Positions 1-11,440 of a stretch of 64,000 bases of DNA are shown here, in pieces. The translations under genes were made by a program, and so were the position numbers. Position 1 is the first letter of the stretch. Each line of letters starts with the position of its first letter. Source of the DNA: Channa striata (lineage: Eukaryota > Chordata > Actinopteri > Anabantiformes > Channidae); the NCBI GenBank assembly GCA_033026295.1, contig CM065170.1, forward strand, positions 32,806,963-32,870,962, written 5' to 3'. The notes below the pieces were generated by a model that had not been told where the DNA came from, searched no databases, and saw only the letters and a program-made list of their open reading frames with translations.

Positions 1-2740
1 AGGGGGGTCTGAATGGTTTTGTGCTTAATTAAAGTTTACAGACGCCTGTGATGGGACGCGACGTCCTGTTTTATGAAAATATTTGCGGAGCGCATTTCAA
101 CCCCTTTGTAAACATTTAACAGTCTTAATCAACTCATTAATCAAGCAAATTGCAATCATAACGTCCAATTGTTTTCTGATGGATAAATAAATGATAAACA
201 GTTTTTTTTTTTTCTATTTAAGCAGTCTGTGTTTGGTCGCCGACACCTTTGTGCCTCGTGTTCAGCATCCAGAAGAATACAGCAAGCACGAAGAATGAGT
301 TGTCCACATTATACCTCATTTCTGCCGGGACTATAGCATCCTGCTTTACACAGACAAAGTTCTACAAATGTCCAAAATGCAACGATAGGTGCTACACATG
401 TAGATGTGTGGGGTTTAATCTGCTCCGTGTTGTATTTAATGGTTGTTTGTATGAGATAATTTAGCTTTGTCTCATGTAAAAGTCAAAATATAGAATAGGG
501 CTAACTGCATTTTCATGCCTTAGTATTAACTAGTGATGAGCTTTGCCTTTAGTCGGTGGCATTTTTAAATTAACCTGATCCCAGTAGTCATCAGTGCCCA
601 TAGAGTAGGACCATTTTCAGCGCTGGCGATGGAGTTTCCAGTCAACTCAGTTTAATGTTGCTACATCATCTTCTTGAGCCGATAAAAACAGCCAGAAAAA
701 ATTCGCAAACCTGAACTTTGCAAGCTCAAAATGTGAAGCTGTTATTGTCAACTGCTGTCTGAAAGCGCGAAGTCGTCGCTTCATTCTGAAATCAGGTTTC
801 CATTAGTTTCCTTGACGATAAAGTCAGTAGCTACAAAAACAGGAAAATCTCCCCAAACTGGAAACCAGAGCTGCAGCCGTCCGACTGACGACTCACTACA
901 TTGACACTGAATTAGTGACTGACTGTGTGGGCTCACGGGACTTTCTGTTTGAGTTTCATGCGAATGTCCGCCTTCCAGCTGTGAATCAGAAATTGTCCCC
1001 ACATCCAGCAGTTGTTCCATTATTCACTGTCTGAGAAGCAGCTCCAGGATCTGTCTGTGCATGACATCATCACCGCAGTGTGTCTCTATGCTGCTCGGCT
1101 TAACGAGGGGCTGCTTCATGTTCGCTAATTAAATCTTAGGAGGACAGTATTGAAGAGATAACATTTAGGAGTGCTTTTTTAGTCGAGAGTATCGCGTTAA
1201 ACACAAACAGGCAGTAGTTTTTGCTTCCTTGGGCGACCTGACAGTAACCGTGGCTGACAATTTAAGCCCCGTGTGTGTCCGAGAGAACGTGGAAAAACAC
1301 AGCTTTTAATAAATACTGTAGTTTGAGCATTAATCCGCTATTTATTTAACTGCAAACCACACACAGGTTTGATACCCCGGCTTTTAACGTAGAGTTTAAC
1401 TTGGATCATTAAAACTGTGGCACGTTTCTCTATTTTTATTTAACCACTTACACGAAATGATTTTTAGTTGGAACAGAAATCGCACATTAACGTGCAGATG
1501 AAGAAAAACCAAAAAACCAAACTAAACTAAAACCAAAATCCTCACATTTAAAAGTTCCCCTTTATTTTACGGGAATAAAAATTGTCTGTGAAACTGCTGC
1601 TGAACATCATCTTTCATATATCAAAACAGGAGAAAGTCCCATCAGTTGAACCCTGATAGAAAACCGTCGGGCTGAATCCTTCCTGCTGATGTGCATCGTT
1701 CACACTGTGTTTAATAAGAATTGTCACATTTTTTAACATAGCACCGTCGGAGAGCCGAGGCCCGCTGACCCAGAACAAACTAAATTACAGTTATGTAATG
1801 CTCGCTGCCGACTGACTCTATTTCTGGCACTGATATTTGAACCAATTAAACGCTGCCTATCAGACTTGAAGGATGTCTGGTTTTCTTCAACTGCACTGTG
1901 AAATGCAAAAACATAATTACTGAACATGCTGTGGAGACAAAGTGACATATGTAGACAGTTATTTCCTCGAGAAGAAGAAAAACACTTTTAGGGGTAATTT
2001 TGTTCCCATTGTGCAGAATTTAAAACGGCATCTGTTACCCGAAAAACATAACCAGCAACTTTAGTTTGTAGCATTGATGCTAAAACGTCCTCACGACAAG
2101 CTGATAAACATATTTTCAGAAAAATTGTATTTTAGATAAAACATCAACATTTGATGGACGATGTTTGAACTAAAACTGCCTGGACTGTATGTTGTTAGAT
2201 TCTTGAGACCACCGGATATTCTGATATATTTGCGCAGCTCCTTCCTGTTTTTAACACGCGCATTGTGATATTGTTATGATCAATTTTCGTACTTATTGTA
2301 AATCTACTACGACCTAAAACCATTTGTACACATTTTTGCATATTCTCCTCGTTAGATTTTCTGTCATATCCTGCTAAAGTTGTGTTGGGACCAGCTTGGC
2401 TGTACAAACACGCGTAAATAGTTTCTGCTGTTATTGACGAGCCTTTTTTTTTCCATTTTAGGAATGCTCGAGTGAAAGCTCAAAGTGCCTCCCTTCTCAT
2501 ATTTATCAATTCTTCGACGTTCTGCCGGGTGAAGTACACCTTCTCCAGCTCCTTTTTACAGATACACATATTTTAACAGGACAGAGGGAGTCCAATTATT
2601 TGCCCTCTTCTCACTCGTGTTCCTGGAGAGCCCTACTCAAGTGATTGGCTGCTGAAATGCACACTGACATCTATTTCTCATTCATGTGTACCACACTTAT
2701 TCCCACCAACAGTAATTTCTAAACTGATTTCCCACACAGA
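1..2740. other. Non-coding stretch, no gene seen
   Basis: Apparently single-copy, moderately AT-rich sequence. The open frames here are short (71-79 codons), lack protein-like composition and are not bounded by convincing splice sites. There are short T and A runs (for example 201-212) but no tandem array or recognisable mobile element. I see no promoter-like CpG-rich block. Confidence 0.6.
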
Positions 2741-2745
2741 CTCAC

Positions 2746-2792
2746 CTCGAGTGGCTGCATTCGCTTCTTGTCGGGGCACGAAGGTGGCAACG
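2746..2792 (-). other. Candidate small exon with consensus donor
   Basis: Read on the minus strand, a 47-nt block follows TTTAG and ends in CTCGAG directly before GTGAGT, an almost ideal 5' splice site. All three frames are open across it; one reads LPPSCPDKKRMQPLE and leaves the frame in phase 0. The upstream polypyrimidine tract is only fair. The block is more GC-rich than its surroundings. No protein is recognised, and a decoy is quite possible. Confidence 0.2.
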
Positions 2793-3179
2793 CTAAACTT
2801 ACAGCGGGCGAGACGGGAAAACAGCACAAAACACAATTTCCAATCTCACACCTTCACTTCCTTTTGATGAGCCCTGGAGTTGGGCTGAATTAATGCCAGA
2901 CCTGGACACCTCAAAAAGTGGCGGAAAATTGAGCTGTTGGCTGTCTGAATCATTTCGCTCCCTAACTGCCGTCTTTACAGGTGCTTTGGAAGTAAGTCGT
3001 CTTCTAAACCGCCAGTTTGTTAAGTGTAAGCGCACAGCTCACCATTCAGATTAATACATTTCAAATAACTCCTCTTTTTGACAAATCTGGAAGCCGTTCA
3101 AGCAGCGCCGCACACAAGCTGGGGAAGGTTAATTTACCCAGCGTCCTTGCATAATATTTGCCGCACGATGACAGGGAGG

Positions 3180-3305
3180 CGACACGGTGGCAGTCGCTTG
3201 ATTGACAGTCACTTAGGGGTGTGCCATTTAACCACAGTGACCTTACTCGCATGTCACTGCCCTTATGAAAAGGTCACCCTTGTTGCACTAATGAGTCATC
3301 TGATT
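3180..3305. promoter_or_regulatory. Candidate enhancer with PBX-MEIS composite site
   Basis: TGATTGACAG at 3199-3208 is the canonical binding site for PBX with MEIS/PREP cofactors. Within 100 bases lie a nuclear-receptor half site AGGTCA (3271-3276) and an AP-1 site TGAGTCA (3292-3298). The sequence is non-repetitive. A 101-codon frame runs through 3078-3383 but has no protein-like features. Enhancer function is inferred from motif clustering alone; conservation was not tested. Confidence 0.35.
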
Positions 3306-3399
3306 TCACGACCGCATGACTGTTTGATGCAGCCAAACAGTTTTGTAGAGCAGAAATTTTACATTCTAGGTGAAGTCAGATGAGTTCCTTTTGTCAGAG

Positions 3400-4540
3400 G
3401 GGTCACGGATGGGGACGCCGTGGGTATTGATTGTTGCATTTGTTTTACAATGTCAGTATGAATACTGTAAATTACTGTAATTTTGACTATTGGTTGCCTC
3501 ACACAGTTCTGGATTAATTTTTTTTTCTTTTACTGCCGCTGCCAGAAACTGCAAGATTTGTGTTTCTTAAACTGAAGATTATGATTGTGATAGATTATTC
3601 AAATTTGGATTTGACTAACCCTAGTTTTGAAACCTGGCTAAGAACACAAGGACCTGAGAAGGTCCTGTAGTCATCACAAGAAGGTGGATGATGTTCTGAT
3701 TACCGACAAAGGGGCGTGTAACATTAGAAGCCTCGCTGCTCATTTTCTCTTACTGGATAAAAAAGGAGATTTAATAGGAGATTTAATATTCTCAAAACAG
3801 CCCTTTAAAGATCATTGCAACAATTTTAGCGTGTTGACTTAAACGTGAGTCAAAATTGCGGCGTAGGCCCAACTAACTTTTAGTATTCTGTACAAATCAA
3901 GCTTCTCTGTCACTAGGTCCTACATGTCTCGTACTGTGTCTTCATATTTTAACATCTCCCTGTTGCCGATGCAGATGTTCACATCGATTAAAATTACATT
4001 TAATTCTGAAGTAACATTTTTAAGAGAACTCTTTGCTTCTCTCAGTCTCTCACCTGGAAAGTCCTCGAACTGCCAGCCACTGTGGGATGACAGTGTAATT
4101 TAAATCACGACGCCCATTCAGTGCTGAGATGTGTGGCAGCTCGCGGGTCATAATTTGCCTGCAGTCCATTTCATCTTGTGTTACACAAAGTATTTTCTTC
4201 TTTTGTTCTTCATTATTAACAGCTGTTTCTGACCGCGCAATTTATTTTAATTATGTCTGAGGTCAGACCATGATCAGACATAGTGTAAAAATAACAAGCG
4301 TTGTTTTTATGTCTTTTTATTGAGTCAACCAAATCGCAAACGCACTGTGAGTCACCATGGCGGTGAAGTGCGAGTGCGCGGCAGCGGCCTGCGTTGCCGT
4401 CCATCTGCACTACCCTCTTCTTCGCTTCAGGCCTTTAGCCTGCTGTGTCACATAAGGTAACATGGGAATTAGCAGAACAGGCAGATATTATCTTACAACT
4501 CCATATTGGAAGCACATAACTAAATACCTTGAGGAAATTG
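3400..4540. other. Non-coding stretch with a 12-bp direct duplication
   Basis: No gene is seen. AGGAGATTTAAT occurs twice head to tail at 3764-3775 and 3776-3787, a perfect short slippage duplication. The rest looks single-copy and unremarkable. Confidence 0.55.
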
Positions 4541-4554
4541 CATAAACAAAAAGG

Positions 4555-4660
4555 TAATTGATTCCAGGCAAGCTGCAGGTGGACACTTAATTACAGGAAA
4601 TTTATTAAGCAATGTCCATTAATCACATTGACGTGGAGTTATTAAAGGGATGCACCGTTT
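4555..4660. promoter_or_regulatory. Candidate enhancer-like conserved element
   Basis: Non-repetitive sequence with homeodomain-type cores: TTAATTA at 4587-4593, and CATTAATCAC near 4618-4627, which carries a bicoid/OTX-like TAATC. Such islands in fish gene deserts are often conserved non-coding elements. This call rests on composition and motifs only. Confidence 0.3.
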
Positions 4661-5990
4661 GCACTCGCTGGATAATGCAATAAAATTAGGAGGGGATGCT
4701 AAACCAATGGGCTTGTTGTGCACAGACAAAACACCAAAACACGGTTTAATTCAGATAAATTGGAAGAGACTGCATAAGGATGAGGGAATTATTTACACAC
4801 TATATACTACAGGAGAGAAATTAGTTGCATCATTTTTATATATACATGTAATGAAATGAGATCTAATGCGTATGCGCTGGTACAATCATGTTAATTATGA
4901 CAACTATATGTAATAATGCTGCTTCACTGCTGCTCCTCGTGCCCCTCGAGGTGGTGCTCGCTCTTACGGGCAGTAAAGGCAGCTATCTGCTGTAACTGCT
5001 TCCATTATTACTACATTCCATTACAATTGTTACAGCCACTGCTGTCACTATGACAACTACGAGCGCAAACACTGCTGCCTCTGCTCTTAGTTAACACTAA
5101 TTAGGTACTAGTGCAAGTACAGTAGATGCGGTAACTATGAAGACGGCCATTGTCACTACTGCTACTAACCACTAACCACTTCATACTGAGTACTTTTTTA
5201 GTGTGTTCGCAGTGTGGATGTTGTGTCGAATGGTGAAAATCCACTCCTTCCTGTGACAGTAATCCACCCTGACAGAGCTCTCTCTTTCCAAGAACCTGTC
5301 TGCATCCTCCTGAAGCAGAGACTCTGGGAAATTGGCCTTATTCCCCACACACTCCGAGGCAAGTGGCAATTAAACCGCTGATTAACGTGAGCCAGCTCTT
5401 GAACACAGCTTCATAGGGGTCTGACAGAACAGTGGGGAGAAGGGGAGATAATTCAGAAATCTCCTGACCTTGTGCTTATTATCTCAGGCTAATGACTGTT
5501 GCTGCAGCTGTTGGCCTCCTGATGAAGCAGGAACATTGGCCTACCTGCCTGATACACGCTCTTTATCTTGGCCCGTTGTCTTCTTTTTTGCATTGGTTCG
5601 GTGTACAGTGGCTTAGGGTCATCCTTGAAGTAACGTCCTCGTGGGCATTAATGTAATATCCTTCACTTAAGACTCTTCTCTGTGTCACAAAGACACAGAG
5701 ACTGTGTATTGCATCAGCACCGTGTATAAATTAATTGATTAATGATTTGGTCAGGAAAACACCCAGTAATGAAATATTCTGAGCATAATTGCTCATTCTA
5801 GAAGAAGAAGATGTGACTAAAATGCCAAATTTGTTTCCCAGGGGAAAGTGCCTAGTTTATTATGTCCTACATTACCCAGAATGCATTTTTTCCCGAACAT
5901 TTCTACACTGTCTAAGTGCGCGTACAAACGTCTTGTGATTTGTTGACTGTCTTGGAGTGAGACTCTCAGTCAGGCATTAAAGTTAGTTTG
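4660..5990. other. Non-coding stretch, degenerate trinucleotide-rich part
   Basis: No gene is seen. Between about 4880 and 5180 the sequence is biased toward ACT/CTG-like triplets (repeated 'actgctg', 'actac', and 'ctaaccactaacc' near 5165-5178), suggesting an ancient, heavily mutated trinucleotide repeat. The remainder looks single-copy. Confidence 0.45.
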
Positions 5991-5994
5991 AAGT

Positions 5995-6290
5995 GACGTA
6001 TTTATCTCAGCAGCTGGCTGACTCATTGTTATTGATCCATAATGTGATCAAATTCATTATGGTTATTTGGAGCTGTGGGGCAGTTAAACTCCTGATTAAG
6101 CACGGGTTCACAGTCAGCGTTTGCCGCGACCTCAGGGTGAAACTTGTGCATGCAGGCGGCTGCAGGAACCAGTGACGGCCTTGCATGCCTCAGTTTGATC
6201 CCGTAACAGATTGATACACCAAATAGGAGCTGACACACATTGCTAAAGATGCCAATGGTAATTAATTAGCATCTCATTTTGACCATGGCA
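5995..6290. promoter_or_regulatory. Candidate enhancer-like conserved element
   Basis: A 300-base island of non-repetitive sequence. It contains CCAATGG (6252-6258) directly followed by the homeodomain array TAATTAATTA (6259-6268), and TTCATTATGG upstream near 6053-6062. Two overlapping 60-70 codon frames on opposite strands have no coding signature. Enhancer function is inferred. Confidence 0.35.
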
Positions 6291-6299
6291 CAACAGGAC

Positions 6300-6960
6300 G
6301 TGGAGCTTGCTTCTCGATGCCATTTCCCCCCAAGGCTTTGTATTATCAGGGTCAGAATCCCGGCTCTGCGCTCTGAGGGCTGCTTAATAAATTGAGGAGG
6401 GCACGTTGACAGTCAGATTTTCATGGCGTGTCCCTGTCTCGCCAGCTTCCAGCGCCCCTGGCTATGACAAACGGCCCGAGCTTCAGTGCCGTCGAACGCA
6501 GCTCAGGAGATCAAAAGGAGACTAAGGGGAACTTATAATGCGTCTTGTTGGAATTATTAGCTGAAAGCCGTTTTATGTGACATTTGGCCTGTGTCTCTGA
6601 TTGAGATGGAAAGAGGTCACACACTACGGAGGAGGTGTGGGACTTTAAAGTAATGACCCCCCTTCACTAAAATTAGCATTCACGATAGCATTCATAGCTT
6701 TCTGCTTTGAATTCTGTCACTTTTTTCCTGAGGGAATGTCTTGTTTAGCTTGTTGATTTGCAAAAGTAGCTAAAAAAAAATCAAATTTCTTTATATCAGA
6801 GTAACAAAAAAAAAGTAGGTCAAAGGTAAGAGGCGAAAGTGGAGGAAATGTGCGAGGCTACACTTACTGTACCCTCTCGCTTGAAACAAACATGTGACTG
6901 TAATACTGAACAATTACTGTATATTAGATAATACATAATGACATTAATCTTCTTTAACCT
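6300..6960. other. Non-coding stretch, possible further regulatory island
   Basis: No gene is seen. 6410-6620 is non-repetitive and GC-balanced, with AATTATTAGC and TTTATGTGAC motifs reminiscent of conserved elements. 6720-6960 is AT-rich with two A9 runs. Confidence 0.4.
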
Positions 6961-6989
6961 TAACAGAGGTTAGACATTAACACAGGGAC

Positions 6990-7310
6990 CCAGAGCCTGA
7001 GCTTGTGTGGGAAATGAGCGATAGAAAACAGTGAACACAAAGAGACAAAAATGAGAGAAATGCAAACACAAAATGGCAGAAAGAGACATGACAAGCACAA
7101 AAATACATAATATGAACCCAAACACACAACAAACATTACCAAAAATAGATGCAAGAGACAGAGATGCAAAACAGTGTAGAAGACGTGAGATGGCCATAAA
7201 CTGACAGAGTCACACGCAAAAACGCCCACAAAGACACACAGTTGAAAGTGACCAAAGACAGACAGAAAAGTCACACACTCTGCGTCTCTTTCAGCCTGGG
7301 AGTCCGGTGT
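6990..7310 (+). repeat. Degenerate 'ACAAAGAGACA' composite repeat, copy 1
   Basis: Imperfect short units built around ACAAAGAGACA, AAAATG and GAGACA recur from about 7010 to 7265, followed by CTCTTTCAGCCTGGGAGTCC and a GTCCTGGG tail to about 7310. I remember fish genomes carrying an interspersed element with this internal tandem array and a GGGGCCC-rich end. A second copy lies at 43354-43690. The minus-strand frames of 104 and 75 codons here are low-complexity by-products of the array. Confidence 0.55.
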
Positions 7311-7575
7311 CCTGGGACGACCGGCCCTTTAATCTGTCCATGCTAAGTTTTAAACTCAGCCAATGCTGATACCTCATTCAGGAAGTTATCGTGCCACTTT
7401 TGTGTTTTCAATCTTCCGTGAATTTTTCAAGTTAGACTTTAACAAGCCCCAAGAGTCCCAGTCTTCAACATCTTACCGCTCACTAAATGACCATGGAAAG
7501 TCTGAGTCCAGGTACGCAGAAGAAAAACACCCAAATTGCAGTTACAGGCATTTTCCATGACAGCAGCAATCTAAT

Positions 7576-7611
7576 CCTCTTTTTTTTTCTTCTTCTTCTT
7601 CTTCTTCTTTT
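7576..7611. repeat. (CTT)n polypyrimidine microsatellite
   Basis: A T-run followed by about seven CTT/TTC units gives an uninterrupted pyrimidine tract. Confidence 0.85.
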
Positions 7612-7619
7612 GGGGTACG

Positions 7620-8910
7620 ATGTTTTTATAAACCCCTCAGAGTTTTCATTGCCTCAACCGCACTCTGTTTGTATCCCTCTTTTTTCCCCCTCTCTTTCTT
7701 TTTGAGCGGTGCAAATAAACTAAAAGCTGCAGAAAGCTCAGAGATGGAAAAAGGAGAGAGATGACAAAAGACAGAGGAGCAGAACTGATGTGTTTGATCA
7801 AATTATGGCTCCAGTTTGGAGCAAAGAGGCGCCTGACTTAGCCAGAATCCAGTGGTATTACATTCATTTTTAACCTCAACAACCCTGTCAAAACCTGTTC
7901 ATGCATTATCGGGAGCAATTCACTCTGTAGGCTTTCAGGTCTGCGAATTATAGAAATCAATATGACAGTTGAAATCAAGAAGCCTTGTGTCAACAAAAGC
8001 GTTGTCCTTGACTTCACAGGAACATTGAAATCTTCAGGCAAAGCTGCTGTTTACCTGCGGGGTTCAGGTTTCGGCGTTGGCGATTTTTAAGAATGTTCTT
8101 GATTTCTGGGATCAAACGAAAAGAACAAAGGTTGAAAACATTTGTTGTGCATTAAGTCTTCAGGGAAGGAGAACAAGCACCTAGGCTGCAGTCTGGAGAG
8201 TGAAGGGGGTACAGTAGGTAGATTGAAGCATCCTGCCGCTGCCAACCACACCGCCGCAGTCAGATACTGTGGCTTATTGGATCCAGGCTTTGTGGATTTG
8301 GGGGAACGAGGCACAGTTCGCCCGCCCAGTCAAACCACAACAGAAGGCATGAAAACAAACTTCTCAGAATAGCAGTCCTCTCCGTAGTTTGGCTGCCTGT
8401 TCAAAGATTTGTGGGGAGATGTTTGATCTCGGCTCAATAATCAGCCGTTTTTGTTAAAAGCTGCAGCGGGCGACGCTGTTTGGTGTCTCCGAACGGCACC
8501 AAGAGGAAACTGCCCGAACTTTCGACGTGCAGCTTTTTACGGCCAGGCCGGGCCAGGCGTGTTTGTGAATGTTGTGTTTCCGTTGCAGCCTTGACACCTG
8601 TCAGTCACCTCAACAAACCATTGGTCATTTTAACGCAGCAAGTTGTAGAAGAAAAATGAACAAGTTTTTAGTTTTAATTTTATTTAATTTCAATTGCTTT
8701 TATGGTGCTTGTGTGATATGAAATTGCAAAGTTGTGCAGAATTGACAGGAAATTAGGTGGACGTAAGCGGTGCAGTTGCACTTTGCAAATACCTGGAGAA
8801 ACTGAAAAAGTTTCTTGATTTATCTTCAGATAAATTCTAAATAAATTTGTACTTAGGACAAAATGATGAGTTCTGTGACTACGGTAGAAAGTGGTCCTTA
8901 TTTTATTACC
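7620..8910. other. Non-coding stretch, no gene seen
   Basis: Single-copy-looking sequence with frames of at most 76 codons on either strand. No splice-bounded frame, mobile element or tandem repeat is evident. Confidence 0.55.
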
Positions 8911-8916
8911 GTAAAT

Positions 8917-9395
8917 TCTGGACTATAAAGCGCACCTAAATTTAAGCCGCCCCCGCTAAAATTTAAAAGAAATATATATTTTGTCACATATAAACCGCAA
9001 ATAAGCCGCCAATATCCAGGCTGAGAAATAATATCTGTTGTATGCGCTCCTAGCTGAGAAATAATGTCTGTTGTATGCGCTCCTACTCATTGTTCAAAAT
9101 GAGGATGTTCTGTGCGCTGTTTTAGCTTACGGTAAAGAGTGCGTTCGTGTATGTGTGGCTGAATGTACAGAGCCGACAAAAACGTCCTTGTTATAATTAA
9201 ACGGCTTGTTCCATAGCCAAAGGAGAAGACGTCTCTTTCTCTTCACGAATTACGCAGGAGTTGCTGCCCTCCTTTTTATTCATTAATTAATTTTTTTTGC
9301 TTAAAAAAATAAAACATTTTTTTGTTTGCACTGACTTCCATCTACAGCGCCCATCTGAGGGCTGCAGAAAAATTCATAGAAAAGCCGCATCTCTG
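8917..9395 (+). mobile_element. Fish interspersed repeat ('CCGTAAATTCTGGACTATAA' family)
   Basis: The start, TACCGTAAATTCTGGACTAT, followed by repeated 'AAGCCGC', matches a very common fish interspersed repeat that I recall starting with a CCGTAAATTCCGGACTATAAGC-type end. AAGCCGC appears at about 8945, 9003 and 9382. Near the right end lies CTACAGCGCCCATCTGAGGG. It contains no open frame of note, so it is non-autonomous. A 33-bp unit is tandemly duplicated inside it (9020-9085). The right boundary is uncertain, and I cannot assign a transposon superfamily with confidence. Confidence 0.6.
9020..9085 (+). repeat. 33-bp tandem duplication inside the repeat
   Basis: Two adjacent 33-base copies, each running from GCTGAGAAATAAT to GCGCTCCTA (9020-9052 and 9053-9085), differ at a single base. 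Confidence 0.9.
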
Positions 9396-9399
9396 TAAA

Positions 9400-10400
9400 T
9401 TGTTTTTCTAAAAATTTTTTTATTGCAAAAAAATAATGTTTTTCAAAAAACTGTTGTGAGCAGTGGCAGTAAGTGGCCGTGTTTTGGTATTATCAAATTA
9501 AGCCAGTTGAAGGTGCCTTATATTGACATGTCCTGTTTCCTCACATTTATCTCCTCCAGTGGCAGTGAGGTGGATTTATTCCAGACTGGGCCCACAATAT
9601 CCAAACGTACTGTAGTTTGTTTTCAAATCTGCGCTGCTTGATCAGGCCTCTGCATTGTGCAAAGAAAGATTATACGTTTCATTCTGGCATGAAGGTCTAT
9701 TTGCCTGAGACGTTTAGATGTTAATGGAACGTCCGTGGGTGTTTTACCTGTGTGTGTTCTGACTCAGTCCATCCATGGGCTCTGCCGTTTGGTTCTCTGG
9801 TGGTTTTCCAACCACCAGCCACCAGCCCTGCAAATGCTGGTGTGAAGATCATGTGATCACAGACTGTGTATATGTAACTGTTAATTACATCTTGAATTCG
9901 TGATTTGATTCTTTTGTTGCTCGTACTCCACAAGTATTTCCGCTCACCACATCTCAGAGGAACCAAATTCGAAGGTAGACATTTCCTGTTGACACACTGA
10001 CATCATTTAATCCCAGAGTGAGAAAGAGCATGGCATCGCGGCCCGAGCGCCGTGATACGAGAAGCGGGTGTTTGCCTGCCTCTTCGTGCCAAACAGCACG
10101 CTCTTATCATTTCTGCTCCTTCCACCGATTGTACTGACTTTGTGCAAAGTAAAGCGAGAGATCAGAGAATATTGCAGTATGTGGCTCCCCTGGCCTCTTA
10201 TTGCTTCCGAGGAACACGCTCGGATCCCAAGCTGTTATGGAGCCCTCATTGTAGTGTCTCTGCTCCTTTCATTTGTTTGCATAGTTTTGTTTATTCACTA
10301 GGCTTTCATGACTGGATTTTATCAGTCTCTTCCTGTTGCTCAGTGAAATTCACCTTCTAGGAAATGCTATGCAGCAGTGGTTTAGAAAAGTCGAAAAAAA
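9400..10400. other. Non-coding stretch, no gene seen
   Basis: Two overlapping plus-strand frames of 102 and 77 codons near 10052-10360 look like chance frames: neither has a domain, and their composition is unremarkable. The first part (9400-9440) is AT-rich and may belong to the neighbouring repeat. Confidence 0.5.
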
Positions 10401-10404
10401 GAGA

Positions 10405-10800
10405 GATCTTATTATGCTTCTTCCTTGCTTCTCAGGAAATATTAATTCAAATCCCGGGCCTGGTCTCAAGAGTTTGAGCACCCCTGATGACCCTAAATGT
10501 ACAGCTGGTCCGGGTAATATTTATTGAAATGTTCACAGCCTCCTCCTTAAATAAATCATGTTTGAATTTGGGCCTGGACAGCTGATTCTAACATTAGTGT
10601 CATAACAGAATCTTGGCTTAGAAAATCCATCCCCAACAAAGATTTAGCTGTGGTTGGCCTAGGAAAAGAGGTGGTGTTGGTTAGTGAAAGTTCTCAGCTA
10701 TTCAGGAGGAAGTTGAGTCATGTCAGCTACACATTCCTCTTCTTGTAAACATCGTGCTGCATTTTTGCTGCTCCCCTGTAGCATCTGCTGTCTGCAGATT
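10405..10800 (+). pseudogene. Decayed LINE endonuclease fragment (Rex/CR1-like)
   Basis: A broken reading frame carries the signature that opens the endonuclease of CR1/Rex-type non-LTR retrotransposons: LLPCFSGNINSNPGP at about 10421-10465, close to the family's LLLLSGDIxxNPGP. It is followed, after a stop, by NVHSLLL, and then by VITESWLRKSIPNKDLAVVG at about 10602-10661, matching the conserved (I/L)TE(S/T)WL motif that holds the catalytic glutamate. Stops and frameshifts interrupt it, so it is not functional. It was inserted on the plus strand. The family assignment comes from motif recognition, not a database match. Confidence 0.7.
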
Positions 10801-10894
10801 GTAAAGTAAGAAGAAAGAAGTCTGGACGTGGTGTTGATCTAAATATGCAGTTGTGAATGTGCTAAATGATTTAATATTATACTGTACATCATAA

Positions 10895-11100
10895 TCAGCT
10901 GGTTTCCAAACAAACTAAGAAAGTCTCACATGGGGTTCCCCAAGGATCGGGGCTTGGTTCTTTTTTATCTTATATTCATATCATTCAACAAATGTTCATT
11001 TCTACTTTGTGCTAATACACAGTTATATCTTCATCAAAATTTACTGTTAATTCCTAGGAAGCATTTAAATGTATGTAAAAATGTTAGAATTGAAAAAAAA
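10895..11100 (+). pseudogene. Decayed LINE reverse-transcriptase fragment
   Basis: The sequence at 10921-10965 reads KVSHGVPQGSGLGS, the hallmark GVPQGSVLGP motif of non-LTR reverse transcriptases. After a frame change, LCANTQLYLHQ at about 11000-11032 corresponds to the (Y/F)ADDTQLYL catalytic box, with the second aspartate lost. Palm-domain sequence before the motif is absent, so the middle of the element between endonuclease and this point is deleted (about 100 bases remain, where roughly a kilobase is expected). It shares orientation with the endonuclease fragment, and the two probably derive from one insertion. Confidence 0.7.
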
Positions 11101-11440
11101 CTGCCTCAAATTATTAGCAGCTTTTACTTTGTAAAAGAGAGTTGTTTTTAACGAATAATATTTAATTACTATTAAGCCAAACACTCACAATCATGACTGT
11201 CTAAATCTGTAGGTGGACATAAATGTACTGTATATGATTTTCATTTCGCACCCCTGGAAAATGGTAAATCATCAGCTGAAACACATCAAATTCAGTTTGT
11301 TTAATATTGTGTTAGTATAAAAAAAGGCTTGTGGTTCTGTAGGTTTAAGATATTTGAGAAAACGCTACATGAGTTGATAATAAAACAAACAGCCGAGGCT
11401 GGAAAGAGACAGAGCACAGAAAGATGATGTACATTATGAG
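11100..11440. other. AT-rich non-coding stretch after the LINE relic
   Basis: No gene is seen. This may include the unrecognisable 3' part of the LINE, but no poly-A or short tandem tail is clear. Confidence 0.4.

Noticed and set aside
6960..7274. 104-codon hydrophobic minus-strand frame resembling a membrane protein
   Set aside because: It is the translation of a degenerate short-unit repeat that recurs elsewhere in the window.
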